From positions 5,394,001-5,458,000 of the forward strand of contig JBHGNT010000009.1 of the NCBI GenBank assembly GCA_043228905.1: a stretch of DNA of 64,000 nucleotides, in the 5' to 3' direction. The stretch comes from Azolla caroliniana. Lineage: Eukaryota; Polypodiophyta. Positions within the stretch are counted from its first letter, which is position 1. Each line of letters starts with the position of its first letter. The position numbers were made by a program, and so were the translations under genes. This document shows, piece after piece, positions 44,238-57,900 of the stretch. The notes below the pieces were generated by a model. The model saw only the letters and a list, made by a program, of their open reading frames with translations. It was not told the origin of the DNA and did no database searches.

Positions 44238-47200
44238 CTACATAGAGGGGAGAGACAAAGAGACTACACAGAGGGGAGAGAGAGAGAGAGAGAGAGAGAG
44301 AGGAACTACATAGAGGGGAGAGAGAGAGAGAGATGAACTACATAGAGGGGAGAGAGAGAGAGAGAGGAACTACATAGAGGGGAGAGAGAGAGGATTTACA
44401 TAGAGGGGAGAGAGAGGGAGAGGGAGAGAGAGTCGAGACCACAGACGTGAGAGAGAGTGGGAGGGATCATCTGGGAGAGAGAGAGAGGGAGGTAGGGAGA
44501 GAGAGAGAGAGAGAGAGACGGAGGTTTCTAAACCGGTTTCCAAGCCGGTTTGGAAACCGGTTTCCAAGCCGTTTACCAAGCCGGTTCACAAACCGGTTTA
44601 GCATAAACCGGTTTAGCCTAAACCGGTTTGTGAACCGGCTCGGCTCGGCTCGGCTCAGGTTTGAGATCCTGTAAACGGTTTAGGCTTAGCCGGTTTGGCT
44701 TGGATCAGGCCAAACCGGCTAAGCCTAAACCGAACCGTTGCCGATCCCTATCAGGGATGTCATTATAAAGTATCCAAAGGTAGAGAATGGGAGGGTGGTA
44801 TATGTCTACTCTAAAGAACAAGATAAATAAAAAATAATGGGAAAAAAAACTCTAGAATGACATTGGGTTTTTCATTTTTTTCCCAAACGCTCCTCCTTGA
44901 AGTTTTCATTATTTCCCAAATGTTAATTATCACCCCCGTCAACTTGAGGAATTACATATGCTATTGAGCATATATACGATAAACTCGTTCCTTATTCTCA
45001 ATTATATGTATTATTTAGCAATTATATGGTCAATCATCCTCTTTTGCTCATTTCAAGGGCTGGTGAATTATATTTAGTCAATCATCCTCTTTTCCTCACT
45101 TTCAAGGGTTAATGAATGATATTTAGTGAAATATAGAAACTATGGTCATGTATATAGATAAAGAACAAAAGAGTATTTTGAAGGTGCAAATTGAATATAA
45201 AAGACAATGCAAATTGTGGAATCATGTTAGAAGATAGATTGATAGATAGATAAGTGTAATTTAAACCTTGACTAGACCAATTGCGCTTTATGAGATGGGG
45301 CCTAGCCCATGGCATGATCGAATTTGGGTTCTCTCAATTTTATAACTTTGATACTACAAAATAAACTACCAAGTACCTTAGTGGTCGCAGTTTTGGACTT
45401 TGGACTTTTAGACCTTTAAAGAATTGATGATTAAGAGATGAGTTTGAGAAATGAGAAAAGCTAGACAATATAAATGGTTGAAACTTCAAACTGTAAATGT
45501 TATGTCTTGTTGATAGAAACTATATTGTGATGGTTTGAAATGAGTCTCAACGTCAAATGCTAAATTTAATAGTTGGGGCTTAGTTTTTTCAACTATTATA
45601 TTTTCATGTAACACTCAAGTTAGTTTGCTAATCATATTTCGATGAAAATGGTAATAAAGTAACCAAACACATGGAATGTTGGGTTATAATTGTGAGGAAA
45701 CATAACACGATGCAATTTTGGCAAAGCAACCTAGTCTGATTGTAGTTTGAGATTTATGATACATTTTCAACCATGATCACACTTTTCTCTACATTCAAGA
45801 GGCCCAATGGATATAGTGATTTGACTATGAAAATGCAATAATGTATCCTCATTGTTGTTATGGGCATAACTTTAGGAACCCATTGTAAAGCTTGAATTTA
45901 ATGGATTCATGGTGCTTATCAGCACCAACTACCCTTGACTAGAGAATTTGAGACTAATTCAAAACCCAATCGACATCCCATACCACCCATTGACCCAGTA
46001 TAGCCTTGTATTATATCTAAAAATAAACTATGAGCGCTTTTCTGCACCAACAATGTCTCTGCAGCATCTTTGCGAAGTGGGGTCAAAAGGGATAGTTTGT
46101 CCACTTTGTATAGTAGAACTTCTCAACATCCTAGACCAGTGACCACCATGTGGTGTTGTGTGTCCCAAATCCATATGGTTTGCCATGAGTCCTAGGATAG
46201 TCAATTCCCTATTTATCCTACCCTTAAATCCCATTTTTCCCATTTGTGGATGTAACAATTGCATCCTTGGTGCTTTTCTTGGCACCTTAATGAATATTCT
46301 CAAGGTGATTGTTCCCACTAGATTATTTCATGGGTAAACTTTTATGCTCAAGAAATAAACCTTTACACGATGGCACTATGATCATTTTCCTTCAATGTCA
46401 AATCATTTGCTCAATATAAAGCTAATCATTGTAGAGTCCCTAAAATACTATAGCTGGAAAAAACTAAATCAACTTCATGAAACCTCATAGTTAACTCTTG
46501 AACACAACCTTTTAAATAATGTATCATCCGTCATGGTTTCATCTATGCAAATATAAAGACCTAAATTTATGAAATTTTGCACCAAATCATTGATTTTCCT
46601 TTTAAAACATCAAAGACGATAGAAACTATTTGACATCTTTTGGGGTTTAAAATTGTGGGTTGCATTTTCTATTAATCCCTAACTCTTTCACTCAAATTTT
46701 ACTTTATATCCATCCATTGTTGAATGCTTTTTCATTTTGTAGGCTTCTCATTGATCAAAATTTGGAAGGACGAATCTCCCCATTCATTGGAAACTTGACA
46801 AGATTGGTGCACTTGTAGGTTTAATTGATGTCCGAAATGTTCTCCACTAATTTCAAAGATGTTTATATGATTCAAAATGTATTGTAGGGATTTGTCATCT
46901 AATCAAATGTTGGGAGGCACTCTTCCATTAGAGATGGGTAAACTAGAACGTCTGGAGAGATTGTAAGATCTATCAAGTTATAGATTGAATATAACATTGC
47001 ATCTAGTATAAAAATCCACTAATATGGCTTTCTATTTCACAGATTTATTCAAAATTGCAACTTATCAGGAACCATTCCATCAGAAATAGGGAACATGACA
47101 AGATTGCAATACTTGTAAGTTTATATATATATATATATAAGTAACTTTCACATTGGTAACTCTCCCAAAATATTTTAATGAGGTGGGAATGTTTTTCTTC

Positions 47201-50200
47201 AGTGGATTGACAGACAACAACTTAGCGGGATCATTACCACCCACAATCGGTCTTCTTGAAGATATAATTTGGTTGGATGTAGGGGTAAATCGCATTAATG
47301 GGACTCTTCCTGTGTCTAACAATGTGAACATTGGAGTGGGTCTAGACAACCTTACTAAAGCAAGACACTTGTATGTGATAAAGTGCAATTCTCAAACATG
47401 CTACCAAAATGCAATATAATGGATATGAATTGGTTATGTCTTCTCATAGTTTTGTTATTTTGCATACATTCTAAAGTCATCTTGAAAGAAATGAGTTCTC
47501 TGGCCTAATACCACCCTCGTTGTTCAATACTCAACTACGTCTTGTACATATGTAAGTACATTCCACATTTGTTATATCCATTGATGCTAGATTTGTGTCT
47601 CTTTCAACACATGTATAAATTAGCGTGCCCGCACACACTATCGTGTTTTACAATCTTACTCTAAATTTATTGTGTTAGATTGTTGTATGATAATGCTCTT
47701 TTTGGTGAAATTCCTTCCACCATTTCAAATTTGCTTCATGTCGAAATCATGTGAGTATTTGTCGTTTAGTTTTTATCAATCTATTCATACAATTATTTCA
47801 ATACAACAAAGCTCATAGCATAATAAATACAGACGCTTTGATCAAAATTCTCTTAATGGTACGTTGCCGAGTACTATCAGTTCTATAAAAAACCTTACCA
47901 CTCTGTAAGTATTGTTTATAACAATGATATGTTGCATCATATGGATATGGGATTTTAAAATATCTTATTGGTTGTGTAGACAAGTTGATCATAATGCCAT
48001 CACCGGAAGAGTACCAGATTTATTGAACAATACAAAACTACAAATATTGTAAGTACTTGTTGGTACATGTGTGACAAATAGATGGGCCTTGGCAACTTGA
48101 AAGTCTCATCATAGTACCCTACAACATATGAAAACACTCTAAATTGGAGGAGCAAGAGTCCTTTTTATAGGATTAACTAATATTCCTCCAATTAAGAACA
48201 TGCTCATTACTAAGGGCCTTTCATAAAATCTAATGGATGTCTGGTACGTAGGAATTGACCACAAATGTTATACATTTCTTCCTCATATGCCTTTTTTAAT
48301 CTCCACATGCTTTTGCAGAACTATTGGTAACAATCCCCTTGACCCTTTCGAGATTCCTACTTGGATAACTCAATTAACAAACCTTCGTTTTTTGTAAGCA
48401 TTAATATCACATATGGATGATTTTCTTGTTTCTTTTGCATATTTCATATATAATTTCTTTCCATATTTGTTTATTTTGTTTTTCCTTATGGTCAAGGTCC
48501 ATGGACTCAGCAAACTTGATTGGGAACATACCAATTGACTTATTTAGATCCAAGCCCTTCTTAACTAATGTGTAAGGATTGTTGCTTAAAACCTTGTATG
48601 AAATACTTGAAAACATTGACCATGATTTCTAATGTGTAATGGTGCAACAGCTCTTTAGCATCGAATCAACTAAATGGAACCTTAAATCTCACAACTGCCA
48701 GTGCACCAATGATTACGTTAAATCTCACGAACAACCAGTTAACTAATGTTGACAAAGGGAATTATACAAATGCAATTATGTAAGTATTATCTAAACTAAT
48801 ACATAATATATGTTGATATTGTGTACAATATAATGCAACATTCCTTATAAACCTTGAATGAATGCTCCAATCCTTTGTGCTCAAGAGCATGGATTTACAC
48901 CTTGTGAAAGGAAGAATCTTTAACCTCATTTGTCTTTTATAAAGGCTAACAATACATAGGTTTGGCTAATCCTTAATGGAATTGATCAACATCAAAAAGT
49001 TCAATCACTAATTTATTTTTTTTAACAAGATGTCATTTGTTTGTTTGATTTCTAGTTTGGATGAAAATCCTTATTGTGAGATAGTACCGAATGAGTGTAC
49101 CATGATGCAAAATCAAACATTGGTTCCTACACCATCTCCACCAACGTCGACTACATCTAGTTGTACAGAATATTGTTTCCCCAACTATGCGATAAATCCT
49201 AAGGTTAACATTTGTCAATGTGTTCGCCCAGTCGTCGCATATTGTGAATTCTTTGCTGTGAAGGTGCCTATAATTTCTTCTACAGACATTGAGTTTGCTG
49301 AAAACCAATATGTTACAAAATTCAATGAAAATAATGTTGTTCAAGGGTTAACATTTGATATTACCCAATTGACAGTAGAAGTTGTCACCAATTATCTAAT
49401 AGCCATATCAGTATTTCCACCCACTTCAATAACATTGTGGCCTACTACTCATGCAAACAACTTATCCTATGCTATAAAAAATCAAGATATTCAATTCCCA
49501 TCCATTGGACCCATGTCATGTGAATACATTGCAGGACCTTACCCAGAAGGTTTGGAGCATTGAACAATTATCTTGATCATATTTCATTCTTGAATTTGGA
49601 TACCTTTGCATTTATTCTCACATTGAATGCATCATGCAGCTCTAACAGTCGAAACTTTGAGCAAAGGTGCGAAAATTGGAATTGGAGTTGGAGTAGCAAT
49701 ATTTGGGATATTCCTTCTATTTGTTGGATTTTACGTGATCAAAGTAAGGAAAAGAGCTCTAAATGCGGAGAAACTAAACAAACCTTTTGGTAAGCCAATG
49801 TTGTGGTTTTAGGTGTTAGAAAATAGTTTATTTGTTGAGCTTCGAACATGTGAGTTTCTTGTCTTGCCTAGCTTTTTTATGGTCTTTTTCACCTAACTAG
49901 TGACCTCTTTTTGCCAATGAATGTCATGAACAAATTCCTCTATTAGCACTACAACAATGTTGTTCGTTGGCATTATATAATGATGTGTTTGGTCTCAATG
50001 TCATCTTTATTCAAGTAATTAGTCAAGTATCTTCATAGATTCAATCTATATGGAATTTTATTATTTCTATCTATGCAAATACCTACCTCAACAAATGTGA
50101 CCTTCTTTAGGAATGACTTCAAGTGTTATAAAGAATGCAGTTTCATGATGTATTAAGCTATCACTCATTTATGCATTTCCATATGACCCGCTAGAAATTA

Positions 50201-51593
50201 ATACATTCATAATTATTTTCTTGGTACAAAAATCTTTTTGTGCCATTTCTAGCTGCTTGGATAGGATCAACTAAAGATGATTTTGCGGATATTCCGCAAA
50301 CGAAAGGTGCACGATGGTTCTCCCTCTCGGAACTAAGGATTTGTACGAACAACTTTAATGTGACAAATGAAATTGGTGAGGGGGGATATGGAAAGGTACA
50401 TATTCTTCTTTGTATTCGATTTGCATAAATTTGGATACCCTCATTTTATGCATAAACAATATGCACACTTTGAGACAGGTATATAAAGGTATTCTCTCAT
50501 CGGGTGAGGAAGTGGCAATTAAAAGAGCGAGAAGTGACTCTCTACAAGGTGCCCCTGAGTTCAAGAAAGAGATAGAAGTGTTATCAAGGGTTCACCATAG
50601 AAACCTAGTGGGGCTTGTTGGATTTTGCTTTGAAAACGGTGAACAAATGCTAGTATATGAGTTCATGCCAAATGGGACATTACGAGACTACTTATCAGGT
50701 ACTTGACATTACATACGAGGAATATCACATCCAATGAACAAAAAGAGTTTATTGATTGTCCAAACATAGGTCAAAGTGGATTGCAAATGGATTGGTATAC
50801 AAGAATAAGATTTGCATTAGACTCAGCAAGGGGCATTGCCTATCTACATAATGAAGCTAATCCACCCATTATCCATAGAGACATAAAGTCCACCAACATC
50901 CTTCTCGACAAGAAATCAGTTGCTAAAGTAGCTGATTTTGGACTTTGTAAGCTTGCATCAAACGAAGATGGAGTGGTGGACGAATCCACAAATATAAGAG
51001 GAACTATGGTGAGTTATGATTGAAATTTTTAGAATGTAAACATTAATTCATATTCTATACTTTGATTTGCTCTCCTCAATGTTGATTGGCAGGGATATTT
51101 AGACCCGGAATATTTCTTGAACAACAAACTAACGGATAAAAGTGATGTGTATAGCTTTGGCGTAGTGTTGATTGAGTTGATCACAGGTAGGGCACCATTC
51201 CAAGGTGGAAGGTACATTGTCAATGAGGTGAAAACAACACTTGAAAAAGGTGGCATAAGTCAATTGATGCAAACCTTGGTGGATCATAGTCTCATAGACT
51301 ATGACCCAAAATGTTTGGAAAGACTTGTTCATATAGCACTCATTTGTGTCGAAGAAAACCCAAATAATCGATTAACTATGGTGGAGATAGTCAAGGAACT
51401 AGAGACCCTTATACAAGAAAGCCATGAAAACCAATTGGCATTGCCGCCTATCCATGAAAAGATGGATAAAGTTATGAAACCTTCTCAACTATATACCAAA
51501 GAGTTACATCATGCCACACAAAACTATGATAGCTCGTCATTTGGATATAGTGGTAGTTATCTCGACAAACCCGTACATATCGAGCCAAAATGA
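41834..51593 (+). CDS. LRR-VIII-1 / HPCA1-like receptor kinase, 19 exons
   Basis: Plasma-membrane LRR receptor-like kinase of the At5g49760 type, 975 aa. Exons: 41834-41930, 43143-43272, 46743-46814, 46888-46962, 47043-47114, 47203-47370, 47477-47551, 47679-47750, 47833-47904, 47980-48048, 48319-48393, 48497-48571, 48651-48779, 49056-49549, 49640-49789, 50253-50395, 50479-50698, 50770-51008, 51093-51593. All introns are GT-AG and the 2,928-nt CDS is in frame. Signal peptide 1-26; LRR cap ([18 protein letters not shown]); LRRs mostly one per 69-75-nt exon; juxtamembrane cysteines C430/C434 and C447/C449; TM 571-592; kinase with GEGGYGKV (650-657), K671, HRD (D767), DFG (D785) and DPEY, so probably active; C-terminus ending HIEPK. 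An in-frame ATG at 41,771 is an alternative start. In Arabidopsis HPCA1/CARD1 senses extracellular H2O2 and quinones; that role here is inference. Confidence 0.92.
43728..44750. mobile_element. non-autonomous hAT transposon in RLK intron 2
   Basis: 1,023 bp with perfect 16-bp terminal inverted repeats (TAGGGATCGGCAACGG ... CCGTTGCCGATCCCTA) and a perfect 8-bp target duplication TCAGGGAT (43,720-43,727 and 44,751-44,758). Both are hallmarks of the hAT superfamily. Subterminal regions of about 200 bp are packed with short inverted motifs (AAACCGGTTT, GGCTTAGCCGG, CGGCTCGGCT), which in hAT elements act as transposase-binding sites. No transposase is encoded; the middle is a GA-rich satellite. 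It lies within a spliced intron, so it need not disrupt the gene. Confidence 0.92.
43933..44520. repeat. GA-rich minisatellite core of the hAT element
   Basis: Repeated units such as gaactacatagagggGAGAGA(GA)n and gagactacacagagggGAGAGA(GA)n, plus gagggagacaacatataaggagaga, 30-60 bp each with variable GA runs. Open frames here encode only Ser-Leu repeats and are artefacts. Confidence 0.88.
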
Positions 51594-51734
51594 CCAATCA
51601 TTGAATGATTTTGTAAATTAGTGTTTCTTTCATGTATAGGAATCCTAGGGAGTTTTGAAAACAATGTTAGTTCCAAGTTTTTTAGAGATTTTTTATCTTG
51701 GTATATGTACATACATGTTGAATCTTGTAATTGG

Positions 51735-51740
51735 AATAAA
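51735..51740 (+). terminator. candidate polyadenylation signal of the RLK gene
   Basis: AATAAA about 142 nt after the stop codon, in a T-rich 3' UTR, a typical distance for a plant near-upstream element. Confidence 0.5.
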
Positions 51741-51759
51741 TTGAACTTGTGAAAGTTCT

Positions 51760-54700
51760 AACAACTAGACAATATAATTTTGCACGGACCCAAATTCAAT
51801 GTGATCATTAAAAATGTGTTAGAATGAATATGTTTGACCAGTCAACATTTAGTCCAAGTCTAATTTTATAACAAATAGCTTGTATTAGTGAGGCACGAAC
51901 AAGTTTCAATCATGTTAAATATTGTCTAACCATGCATGGAGGTGGATTACCAAGAGGAGTGAGTCAACATTTAATAGAGCATGTTAACGTAATACTAAGT
52001 ATACATTTCTTTACCTATCCCTCTCCTTTTAATCACTTTTTTAAAACTTTATTTGTTTCTTAGATTGAAAACATAGTGGTTTCTTTCATAATGTTACAAA
52101 CTAGCTGCCCTTCAAATGTAAATCATTAAGACTTGGTAGAAACTAAAACCCATTGAATTTGTAGGTCAAGGGAATCATTGACAAAAGATATGTTTAGCGT
52201 AAAAATGTTGTAGCAATTAAATGGGATGAATAGATAGTTCATTTTTCTATGCTACTTTTGGTACCAAAGAAGTTGGTGTTAGGATTTTAAACAGATGTCA
52301 TGCAAAGTGTTATTTGCACTCTCAACAAGGTTCAAATATACACAACAATTCATACCTTATTCACAAGAATTGATGTCCCTTATTGTGAACCCAATTTAAG
52401 GAGCTTCTCGTAATAAAACACATTCTCTCCACAAAGCACAAAATAGGGTTCTCGTGTCTACATGTTGTGATTAGTCACGACTCTAATAGTTCTTACATTC
52501 GTAGAACATTGGTTCCATGGTACTCCTATATGTTATTATCAATAGAATTCTTTTCCTTTTTTTGTCTTCGTTTGTTTTTATACTTGGTTTTAAGGGTCTT
52601 ATTATGAATAGTTTGGTTTTGATATATTGAGTGCATTGAAGGAGTACTATAGATAGGACCATGTTAGCAAATGAAAGAATGAAACTTTCAAAAATCTCAA
52701 ACAATGATAATGTTATCTATGGTCCTCGAGAATCGGGATACTATTTATATTATCTAGATACCCATTGTATATTACCTGGCAAGGAGAAAGACTATAGATT
52801 TGAAGGCATGCTTCATAGACAATGTCTAAGCTCTCAAACATGAAGATGATTGGAGCAAAACATGTGCATATCATTAAAAAGACACACTCTATTTATTGAA
52901 AAGTTAGCCATGGCACATCATTTTCACAAGCAACAAGAGAAATGTTCATGACATATTACTTGTAAACAAATCCAACGGTATTGTATGCAGAAAGAGTTGT
53001 AACATCCAGCTTGCAAGAAAAGCATGCAATGATTACCTAGTATGGAGCTCAACTAGAGCTTGAACCTATCAAAATGTTAGGTTGGCATCTTATAGCATTA
53101 TTCCTCTCCTAAATAGGACTATCATCTATATAAATGTAAACGTAAATGTTTGAATGGCTTGAAAATTAGTTTGACTTATCCTCGAAAGCAATGTCCCTCC
53201 AGAGTCCACACTACAACTTAGTAAAGCTTTATGTTAAAATTTTAGCATGTATGGAAACATTATCTTTGTAAAATTTTCACCACATTACAACATTTTTTAA
53301 ATCTATTCATGTGAGTCTCGTGTTTTAATCAATTTAGCAAGGTTATTCTTCATGAAGAGGACCAAGAATTTTCAAGAGGCGACTCTATTTTAATGCAAGT
53401 CATCTTTTCTATATCATAAATCTATGGTGTATAAGGCCAAGAGTTAAAAGTCTTTAGTAATGCCAAGGTCACTGAGGGTTTGCATCCAATGGATGTGAAT
53501 GTGTTCTTCAATAGGACAAACACATGAGTTCATGTGCATACATAGATGAATAAGGATTTCACTAAATTTTACACTTTAACTCAACCTATGACGCATTAAA
53601 CCTATGGTTACTTGTGCACCATTCATAGATTTCATTTCACCCATACATCTTTGATTGTTTCATCTTAACTACTTATGTAATGACCTAGTGGACCACAAAC
53701 CATAGACCCAACTCAAATCTTTCAACATTCCACCAACTCTTTTCAACACCATACCACAAACATTTATTTATTCTTAAAAGGTAGTTCATGTCATATCAAT
53801 GCATCAAAGTAATGAGCTTGAGTTCAAACCCCATATGCTAGACAAGGCTTTAATTGTACTGTCGGCAATCGGCCAATAGCCTTTGTCTACATTGCTAGCG
53901 TGTATATCGTCTATTCCCCCCACTCTTAGCAAAGACATGATAGAAAATTGCTTTCTTCTGACAACCAAAAGAGACAATGCCAGTTCATTCCATTAAAGTT
54001 TAATCAGACATTCATTGACATTTGAGCATTGGAGGTAGCCATATTCAAAGATGGAAAATAGACCATCCTCACATGATTGGCCCACATGCATTACTAAAGT
54101 CATAAATGAGAATTTAATAAGATTGACTTAGATGTACTCCTCTCATGAATGCACAATGTAATCCACTTCTTGTATACTTATAAGTTGACAAGATTGCATA
54201 AATAAATGTGCTTTCTTTTAGAATTTGTGGATAGCTTCGATTTTCAAAAGACCACATATAGAGCAATACTATGTATAGGAGGTTTGGAGTAAATTAGTAT
54301 ATACACATGTTATGCAGATTTGGGGTTTCTTAAAAGGTTGTCAAATGAAAATAAAAAAAAGGAATACCCAACAAAAACCTGTATTTTTAAAAATATCATG
54401 TCCAGATAATCTCATATAGTGCGCTTTAAATGCAAAATCTTGATGTGAAAACCTCTATATAACTTGAGGCTTTGTCAGCCACAACGAGATGATTAATTTA
54501 GTATAGATGTCGCATTGAAGAAACACAATACACAAGGTGTGTGTACATATACAACAATTACTTATCTTGCCATAAGAAATATACCAATCAGTATACATGG
54601 AATGCATCTTTTATAGCTTACATTGAAGAAAACATATAAGCTTGATTTTCTATGCTTTTGTGTCCCCAAAACAAAATCTATGGAATTGAAGTATGTTAGA

Positions 54701-54927
54701 ACTAGATCATTAGTCCAAGAATCATGATTAGAACTAGATGATCACTTCATCCACACACAACTATACATTATAAAGAGAAAAGGCACATATATTTGGCCAC
54801 CTGATTTGCTTGCACTGGGTATACATAATTTCCTCAAGCCTTCATGTAGATTTGCTTGAGGATTTCTTCCACAAAAGGACTAAATATATTATATAGCAAA
54901 ATGGTAAGAAACAAATTTCTTTTTCAT
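51760..54927. other. AT-rich spacer between convergent genes
   Basis: No gene or element recognised. Short open frames (for example 52,661-52,843) show no similarity. The right end should hold the FPP 3' UTR, because that gene reads leftward and stops at 54,928. Confidence 0.5.
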
Positions 54928-57900
54928 TTAATGTCCGCTACCTTTTGTTCTTCCAAAGAACCTACTGAATCCAGAAGAACCATGCTTCTCTGCATTCTCA
55001 TTGTCTACATGCTTAGATTGCTCATGAGAGTTACCATTATTATTCTTACTTCTTAAGCTCAGAAACCTGGCGGGAGACCGCAATGGAGAGCTTAAAATCG
55101 GGTCAGAATTGGGATTTGTAATATTTTGCCCATTCTCCTGAAAATCACCATGAGTTGGCGATGGATAGCTATTGAAGCTCTTGTGGTTTTGTGTCTGCTT
55201 TCCATATGATCTTTGCCCACCTTTCTTACCTACAGGTGTACTAGGTTCTTCTTGATACCCTCCTGAATAGGGAATAGCCTTTAAAGATTTCATTCCTCCA
55301 TTATCTTGTTTATGTTTGCTCTCATCTATTGATCTATAACGTTCTCTCACATCGTCCATGCATTGCCTCTCATCTGTAGCGGAATCTTGTTCACTTGAAC
55401 TATATGTAGAGTTATTATGAGGTGAAGGTAAATCCAATATATTCTTAGAAACACCCAATGCCTTGAGCTGCTTTCCTAAATCCAATATTGTTTGTTGACA
55501 TTCTGCCAATTTCTCTGCTGCAGCAGCTATCTCTTGCTCCTGTATAAATAAGCATGATTATTTTCAATACCTATTGAATGCTTTATTTAAGGAGTTTTAC
55601 TAGGGCCAAACATTTTCCATCCATGCAAAAGAAACATATTTTTATGCATAAAATGACTATGGACCATGGTGCAGATCTAAATTATTTAAAGAAAAATCGG
55701 TAAAAGTTAAGTGGATTCTATTATACATAGATTTAACCCTAGTATATAATGCCCAGTAAAAGGAAATGGAAAGATAGTAAAGGAAATGGAAACTCTAGGT
55801 ATACCTTCTTTAACCTTGCAACTTCGTTGTCCTCTGACAATACTGAATTATTTCTTCCATGCATTCTTGTCTCCCTAGATCACCAGATTTAATACATTAT
55901 CAGGTAATGATATCAGAAATCTCAATCATGAATGCATACAATGTTACATGTAAGTTCAGCCAAAATACTAGTGAAAAAGAAAAATAGAAAGCCTAGTCAC
56001 TCTAGTGTTATTACATTTCAGTTCAGGCTAAATGCATTGTCAAGGACTGAACCAATTTCTAGCATGTAATATATATTCCTCCAGGATTACATCGAAGTTC
56101 AGTCCATATTTAAAGTTAAGGAAAAGGAAAAGAGTACATAGACAGTTCTTTGAGGGGTACATTATCAAGTAATGAAATCACAAATTCAAAGTACTTCATG
56201 AAAGTTCAGACCAAAAACAAATAAAAACAGGAAAAGGATACTTAATCCGTAACAAAACAAAGAAACAGCTAATCCATAACAAAAGAAGAAGAAATCTAAT
56301 ATCCATAATAAAAGGGAAAAAACCTGATATCCATAAAGAAGAAGAAAAACTAATACTTCACATCACAAAAACATGCACAAGGCAAAAGAAAGTATAATTA
56401 CCCTTTCTGAATGTCATACTCTCGCTTGAGTTCTAAATACTGCAAATTGGCTTCCTTTCGGCATCTAATCTCTTCATTTAGTTCTTTCTCTAAGTTTATA
56501 ACTTTCCTCTGAAGAGATTCCACATTTTCTTTTGCCATATACAGTTCAGATTCTAGTGCATTTTTGGCATATTCCACATCTCCAAGAATGGTCTCCATTG
56601 ATTGTTTTTTATCCATAGCTTCTTGGAGCTGAGCTTGCAATTCTATGGAATGTGCTTGTGAACTTACAAGTTCTTTACTTAGTTCCTGAACCCTTTGGTT
56701 TGCTTCATGTACTTGTGAACCAAGATCTGTAAGTTTTTCCATGGTAAGTTCATGGGTATGTTCTAGTTGTTCATTCACAAGCTTTAACCTTAATATCTCG
56801 CTTTCATATATGTTAGCCTTTCTTGTTTCTGCATCTAGACTCAACTTCAGCGTAGATAGTTCACATGAATTCTTTGATATGTCTTCTTCTTGAGTAGAGG
56901 ACTCAGAGAACTGGAAGCTTAGATTAGAAACTGAGCTATGGTCTTGAAGTGTTTCAATGGTTTTAGCTTCTTCGATATCACTTCCATTACCCATCATTTG
57001 AGTAGGACTACTTCTTGCACTACAAGTGATCTCAGAATCACTAGTATCAATTTGTAATTTATTATTGTTTTTGCAGTTTCTTGAAGAAGAAGAAGAAGAT
57101 GGTGATGATTTGACTTGATCTGCAAATATAAGACCAACAAGCCAATCTAGAGCTGAAGCAACCTCTGCAATAAAATCGATTATATCCACTTTTCCTTGAA
57201 CCAGACTATTACAGAGATTGATAAGACTTTCAACACAAGCATCTAAACCAGAGGTTCTCCATTGCTTCCCAGGACTATCAAAATCTCGTCCATCACCATT
57301 TTCTGTGTTATTTCCTGATATCCATCGAGAATAAGGAAAACTGTAGTCTGTTCTTCCTATACCTTCCACGATATCGAGAACTTTCCTCACAGCTGAAGCT
57401 AACTCTGCACCTGCATTACCAAACTCTATAGATGCATTTATTTGAGGTTCATCCACTATGTCTTGTGAATTGGTCCAAGAATTTAGTTTTTCTCCCTCAT
57501 TTGATGTGAAATTCTTGGTGGAAAGACAATCAATCTTGTTTATGCAATTATTACCTTCTTTTCTAATCTTGTTTCCATGATTATTATTCACTTCTTTTCC
57601 ATGTTTGTGTTCTTCATCTTTCTCACATTCAATTGCAATATTGGTTACACCCATAGACTTGCTAAGGAGAATTTTTCCATTTCCTTCTCCTTCCGCGCCA
57701 TTGAATCTCAGATCTAACAACTGCTCAAGTTGACTGATCGTGGAATCACTTACACTCTGTTTCTCCTTCAAAGCAATCAGTTGAGCTTCAGCATCAGCAA
57801 GCTTCTCTCTCAATTCTCTACATAGCTCATCCATAGACTCAGATAATACTACCACATTTCTTCCTCTTAGGCCATGTTCTTCTGTGTCTACTTGCTTCTC

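Noticed and set aside
45919-46318. Minus-strand open frames within RLK intron 2
   Set aside because: No recognisable domain. Could be an old repeat but not supportable.
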